Source: an uncultured Bacteroidales bacterium (lineage in GTDB: Bacteria > Bacteroidota > Bacteroidia > Bacteroidales > Paludibacteraceae). Taken from it: a stretch of DNA of 46,431 bases. The stretch's first letter is position 1, and the number at the start of each line of letters is the position of its first letter. The notes under the pieces were generated by a model. The model worked only from the letters and a program-made list of their open reading frames with translations, was not told the DNA's origin and searched no databases. The stretch is taken from contig CADBWK010000013.1 in NCBI GenBank assembly GCA_902798385.1, positions 1 to 46,431 of the forward strand, given 5' to 3'. The position numbers and the translations under genes were made by a program. Positions 43,537 through 46,431 of this stretch are shown here, piece by piece.

Positions 43537-44913
43537 TCAAGGTGCCACGCGGTTGATGTCTCGTGGGAACATCGAACATTCTTTGACGTTCGCGATGCCC
43601 AAGAAGCATGCTGTGATGCGCTCCAAGCCGATGGCGAAGCCGCCGTGAGGGGGCATGCCGTTCTTGAATGTATCGAGGTAGAAATGGAAGGCGTCGGGGT
43701 TCATACCGCGACGGATCATCTTCTCTCGATAGTCGGCTTCTTTATGGATACGCTGTCCGCCGGAGGTGATCTCGAGGCCTCTCATGAGGAGGTCGAAACT
43801 GAGTGTCAGACTCGGATCCTCGGGGTCGTCCATCGCATAGAAAGCACGGTGCTCCGACGGGAAGTGGGTGACAAAGACGAAGTCCGAACCGTATTTCTCG
43901 AAGGCGTACTTGCATATAGCGCGTTCCTCTTCCGGCGCGAGGTCGTCTTCACCACGGTGGTCGGCTTCGCATAGGTGGTTCTCAAAGAGAATCTCATGCA
44001 CTTCGCTCAGCTTCCATGCAGGAACCTGCTCTGGCAGCACCGGATTAACGGCGTTGAGGAGTTGCAACTCGTGTGCACAATCGCGCTCTACAACGGCTAT
44101 AATGTGGCGCAGAAGGGCTGCCTCGAGGGTCATGACATCTTCCTGTCCTTTGATGAAGCCCATCTCGACATCGAGGGAGATGTACTCATTGAGGTGACGG
44201 GATGTCGCATGTTTCTCTGCGCGGTAGGCGGGCGCGATCTCGAAGACGCGCTCGTACACGCCTACGCCGATCTGTTTGTAGAACTGCGGGCTCTGCGCGA
44301 GGTAGACCTGCTTGCCGAAATAATCCATCTTGAACACGTTAGCGCCGCCTTCTGCTCCTTCGCTCACGATCTTCGGGGTGAAGATCTGGGTGAAACCATT
44401 CTCGCTGAGGAACTCACCGAAGGCACGTGCGATCGTCGATTGAACCTTGAGGATCGCCATATCACGCGGGTTGCGGAGGGTGACCTGACGGTTATCGAAC
44501 TTATAGCGCAAGAGCGTCTCTTCGTCGCCGAACTTCAGGGCGTTCATGTCCACTACCTCAGCGGTGGTCGGACGGCTCAGGACGCGGACCTCGGCTACAG
44601 CGATCTCAATCGTGTTATAGAACGCTGCGGGGTCCTTGATCTTCGCCTCATTCACCGTACCGGTGATGGTGATCGCCATCTCGCGGCAGAGGTCGTTCAT
44701 GGCTATCTCTGCGCCCTTCTCGTCGAAGAACTTAGAGCTCTCGTTGCTGACTACAGCCTGCAACAAACCACGCGATTTGCGGAGCACGATGAAGCCGCCC
44801 CACTTCGTGACGCGGACGTTATGGATCATACCGCTTATAGTAACAGACTCGCCAACTTTGGCGTTGGCGAGGTCCGTTACGTTAGCATTATGATTTTTGA
44901 TATCCAAAAACAT
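43537..44913 (-). CDS. aspS: Aspartyl-tRNA synthetase, archaeal/eukaryotic type
   Basis: 458 residues, much shorter than the bacterial enzyme (about 590) because the bacterial insertion domain is absent. OB fold at the N-terminus. Motif 1 region FTQIFTPKIVSEGAEGGANVF; then YLAQSPQFYKQ; motif 2 VFEIAPAYRAEKHATSRHLNEYISLDVEMGF; motif 3 GMPPHGGFAIGLERI. QSPQ and RAExH-x-TSRHLNE mark AspRS and not AsnRS. The OB-fold residue aligned with the Trp of archaeal non-discriminating enzymes is His31 (SGMIHNV), which by published work points to a tRNA-Asp-specific enzyme. That inference is by eye. It is the last gene after rpoA and rplQ. Confidence 0.85.
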   Translation of the reverse strand: MFLDIKNHNANVTDLANAKVGESVTISGMIHNVRVTKWGGFIVLRKSRGLLQAVVSNESSKFFDEKGAEIAMNDLCREMAITITGTVNEAKIKDPAAFYNTIEIAVAEVRVLSRPTTAEVVDMNALKFGDEETLLRYKFDNRQVTLRNPRDMAILKVQSTIARAFGEFLSENGFTQIFTPKIVSEGAEGGANVFKMDYFGKQVYLAQSPQFYKQIGVGVYERVFEIAPAYRAEKHATSRHLNEYISLDVEMGFIKGQEDVMTLEAALLRHIIAVVERDCAHELQLLNAVNPVLPEQVPAWKLSEVHEILFENHLCEADHRGEDDLAPEEERAICKYAFEKYGSDFVFVTHFPSEHRAFYAMDDPEDPSLTLSFDLLMRGLEITSGGQRIHKEADYREKMIRRGMNPDAFHFYLDTFKNGMPPHGGFAIGLERITACFLGIANVKECSMFPRDINRVAP

Positions 44914-44946
44914 AATTGTTTAAGCGTTTATTGTGCTGACGCACGT

Positions 44947-45435
44947 TTATTCTGCTTTTGCTTCTTCTGCTGCGGGAGCCTCTGCAACGGCCTCAGCTAC
45001 TTCTTCCTTAACGGCTTTCTTGCCGGCACGGCGGGTAGCTTTCTTGGTTGCTTTCTTGGTCTCCTTGAGCATGTTCTCATTGTAATCAACGAGCTCGATG
45101 ATAGCCATTTCAGCAGCATCGCCCAGACGGAAGCCTGTGCGGAGGATACGTGTGTAACCACCCGGACGGTTAGCGATCTTCTCGCCTACATTCTGGAAGA
45201 GTTCGGTAACGACCTCTTTCTGCTTGAGCAGGCTGAAAGCCAAACGACGGTTGTTCATGTTATCCTCTTTAGCACGAGTGAGGATCGGCTCTACGTAGAT
45301 ACGGAGCGCTTTAGCCTTAGCGAGGGTCGTGCTGATACGCTTGTGGAGAATCAGCGAGCAGGCCATGTTGCTCAGCATCGCAGCGCGATGGTTGGCCTTA
45401 CGGCTAAGGTGATTGAATTTTTTATTATGTCTCAT
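44947..45435 (-). CDS. rplQ: Ribosomal protein L17
   Basis: 162 residues. [29 protein letters not shown] is the classic L17 start, and [30 protein letters not shown] the conserved C-terminal block. A Lys/Ala/Glu-rich tail of about 35 residues follows, common in Bacteroidota. It lies 26 bp after rpoA and 33 bp before aspS. Confidence 0.97.
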   Translation of the reverse strand: MRHNKKFNHLSRKANHRAAMLSNMACSLILHKRISTTLAKAKALRIYVEPILTRAKEDNMNNRRLAFSLLKQKEVVTELFQNVGEKIANRPGGYTRILRTGFRLGDAAEMAIIELVDYNENMLKETKKATKKATRRAGKKAVKEEVAEAVAEAPAAEEAKAE

Positions 45436-45461
45436 AATAATTTAATCGTTAAAATTGTTAA

Positions 45462-46431
45462 TTAATCGTTCACGTGATAACGTGAGATGTCCATACCAAA
45501 GGCGAGACCGTTACGCTCGAGCAGTTCGTCCAATTCGGTGAGGGATTTCTTACCGAAGTTACGGAACTTGAGCAGGTCAGCGCGGTGGTAGCGTACGAGG
45601 TCGCCAAGTGTATCCACCTCTGCTTGTTTCAAGCAGTTGAGAGCACGAACGGAGAGGTCCATATCCTGGAGCTTCTGGTTGAGCAGCTGACGCATACGGA
45701 GGATCTCCTCATCGAGTGCGTTGCTGTTCTTCTTGGTCTCCTCTTCGAGTACGATACGCTCGTCGGAGAAGAGCATGAAGTGGTAGATAAGGATCTTAGC
45801 GGCTTCGGTCAGCGCCTGTTGCGGCGTGATAGAGCCGTCAGTTGTAATCTCAAGGGTGAGTTTCTCGTAGTCGGTACGTTGCTCGACACGATACTGGTCA
45901 ACCGAAATCATGACGTTGCGGATCGGGGTATAGATAGAATCGATAGCGAGCGTTCCGATCGGATCGTTCTTATGGCGGTTCTCATCACCGGGCACGTATC
46001 CGCGTCCCTTGTTGATGGTGATCTCAATCTCGAAGTCAGCACTGTCATCGAGTTCTGCGAGACGCAGATCCGGATTAAGTACCTCGAAGTTCTGGAGAAC
46101 GGTATTCAACTCACCTGCGATAAACGAACGTTGTTTGCGCACATGGAGTTTAACGGTTTCTCCTTCCTCTTCGATACCCTCCTTACGGATAAGGCGCACC
46201 TGCTTGAGGTTGAGGATCAGGTTGGTAACGTCAGTGATTACACCGGGGATCGTAGCAAATTCATGATCAATACCACTGATCTTGATAGAGCAGATAGCGT
46301 AGCCTTCGAGGCTACCGAGCAGTACACGACGAATCGCGTTGCCTATCGTGATTCCATACCCCGGCTCGAGTGGGCGAAACTCAAAGATACCTTTGTTCGC
46401 ACTCGAATCCAACATTATCACCTTGTCAGGT
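45462..46431 (-). CDS. rpoA: RNA polymerase alpha subunit, 5' end outside the window
   Basis: At least 323 residues visible. The frame stays open to the right edge as [20 protein letters not shown], which aligns with the PDKVLMLE... of related proteins, so the true start lies a few codons beyond 46431 and the in-frame GTG at 46421 is not the start. Dimerisation domain [29 protein letters not shown]-terminal helix-hairpin-helix [40 protein letters not shown] binds DNA and regulators. Order rpoA-rplQ is universal. Confidence 0.97.
   Translation of the reverse strand, partial: PDKVIMLDSSANKGIFEFRPLEPGYGITIGNAIRRVLLGSLEGYAICSIKISGIDHEFATIPGVITDVTNLILNLKQVRLIRKEGIEEEGETVKLHVRKQRSFIAGELNTVLQNFEVLNPDLRLAELDDSADFEIEITINKGRGYVPGDENRHKNDPIGTLAIDSIYTPIRNVMISVDQYRVEQRTDYEKLTLEITTDGSITPQQALTEAAKILIYHFMLFSDERIVLEEETKKNSNALDEEILRMRQLLNQKLQDMDLSVRALNCLKQAEVDTLGDLVRYHRADLLKFRNFGKKSLTELDELLERNGLAFGMDISRYHVND

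Noticed and set aside
43537-44913. Asparaginyl-tRNA synthetase
   Set aside because: QSPQFYKQ and RAEKHATSRHLNE are AspRS signatures; AsnRS differs at both places.
46420-46421. GTG at 46421 as the rpoA start
   Set aside because: The frame remains open upstream with conserved PDKV residues, so the gene continues past the window.

Overview
The window comes from a Bacteroidota genome, most likely an uncultured gut- or rumen-type Bacteroidales. Three things point there. Promoters repeatedly follow the phylum's -33/-7 pattern (TTTG or TTG, about 20 bp, TAnnTTTG). Secreted proteins end in type IX secretion (T9SS) sorting signals, and porW/sprE is present. Several families are typical of the group (DUF5715, DUF3987, FG-GAP and InlB-type repeat proteins).

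Left part (1-13.1 kb): the edge of an IS3-like element, the tRNA CCA-adding enzyme, topoisomerase IV subunit B (parE) and a tiny Cys-rich membrane protein run rightward. They converge on a 2000-residue secreted FG-GAP/fibronectin protein. An accessory trio follows, with a small hypothetical gene, a DUF3987 ATPase and a 371-residue unknown. Middle part (13.1-26.9 kb): a leftward housekeeping run of glgB, nagB, cysS and a DUF5715 lipoprotein; yhcH and an M13 peptidase transcribed divergently from overlapping promoters; HIT protein and greA behind an elaborate leader; miaB; tRNA-Pro(GGG); and tsaB-porW. Right part (26.9-41.6 kb): mainly cell-surface genes, namely an outer-membrane barrel protein with a repeat adhesin, two more secreted proteins, and a 1380-residue InlB-repeat protein. 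Two toxin-antitoxin pairs and three copies of a roughly 120-160 bp repeat sit among them. An AAA ATPase with a palindromic operator follows. The window ends in aspS (archaeal/eukaryotic type), rplQ and rpoA, the last running off the right edge.

The genes connect mainly through the cell envelope: porW is part of the machine that would export the large C-terminally tagged proteins encoded nearby.

The most unusual signals are five. (1) Degenerate 7-bp tandem repeats lie inside at least seven genes and several spacers. They keep the reading frame and even encode two lipoprotein signal peptides. (2) A conserved repeat with 12-bp terminal inverted repeats punctuates the toxin-antitoxin/adhesin island. 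(3) The greA leader holds a 12-codon ORF, two terminator-like hairpins and a 34-codon ORF. (4) A 16-bp hairpin contains the start codon of a small gene. (5) An archaeal-type AspRS sits next to rplQ. All function calls are made by eye from sequence; no database search was run.
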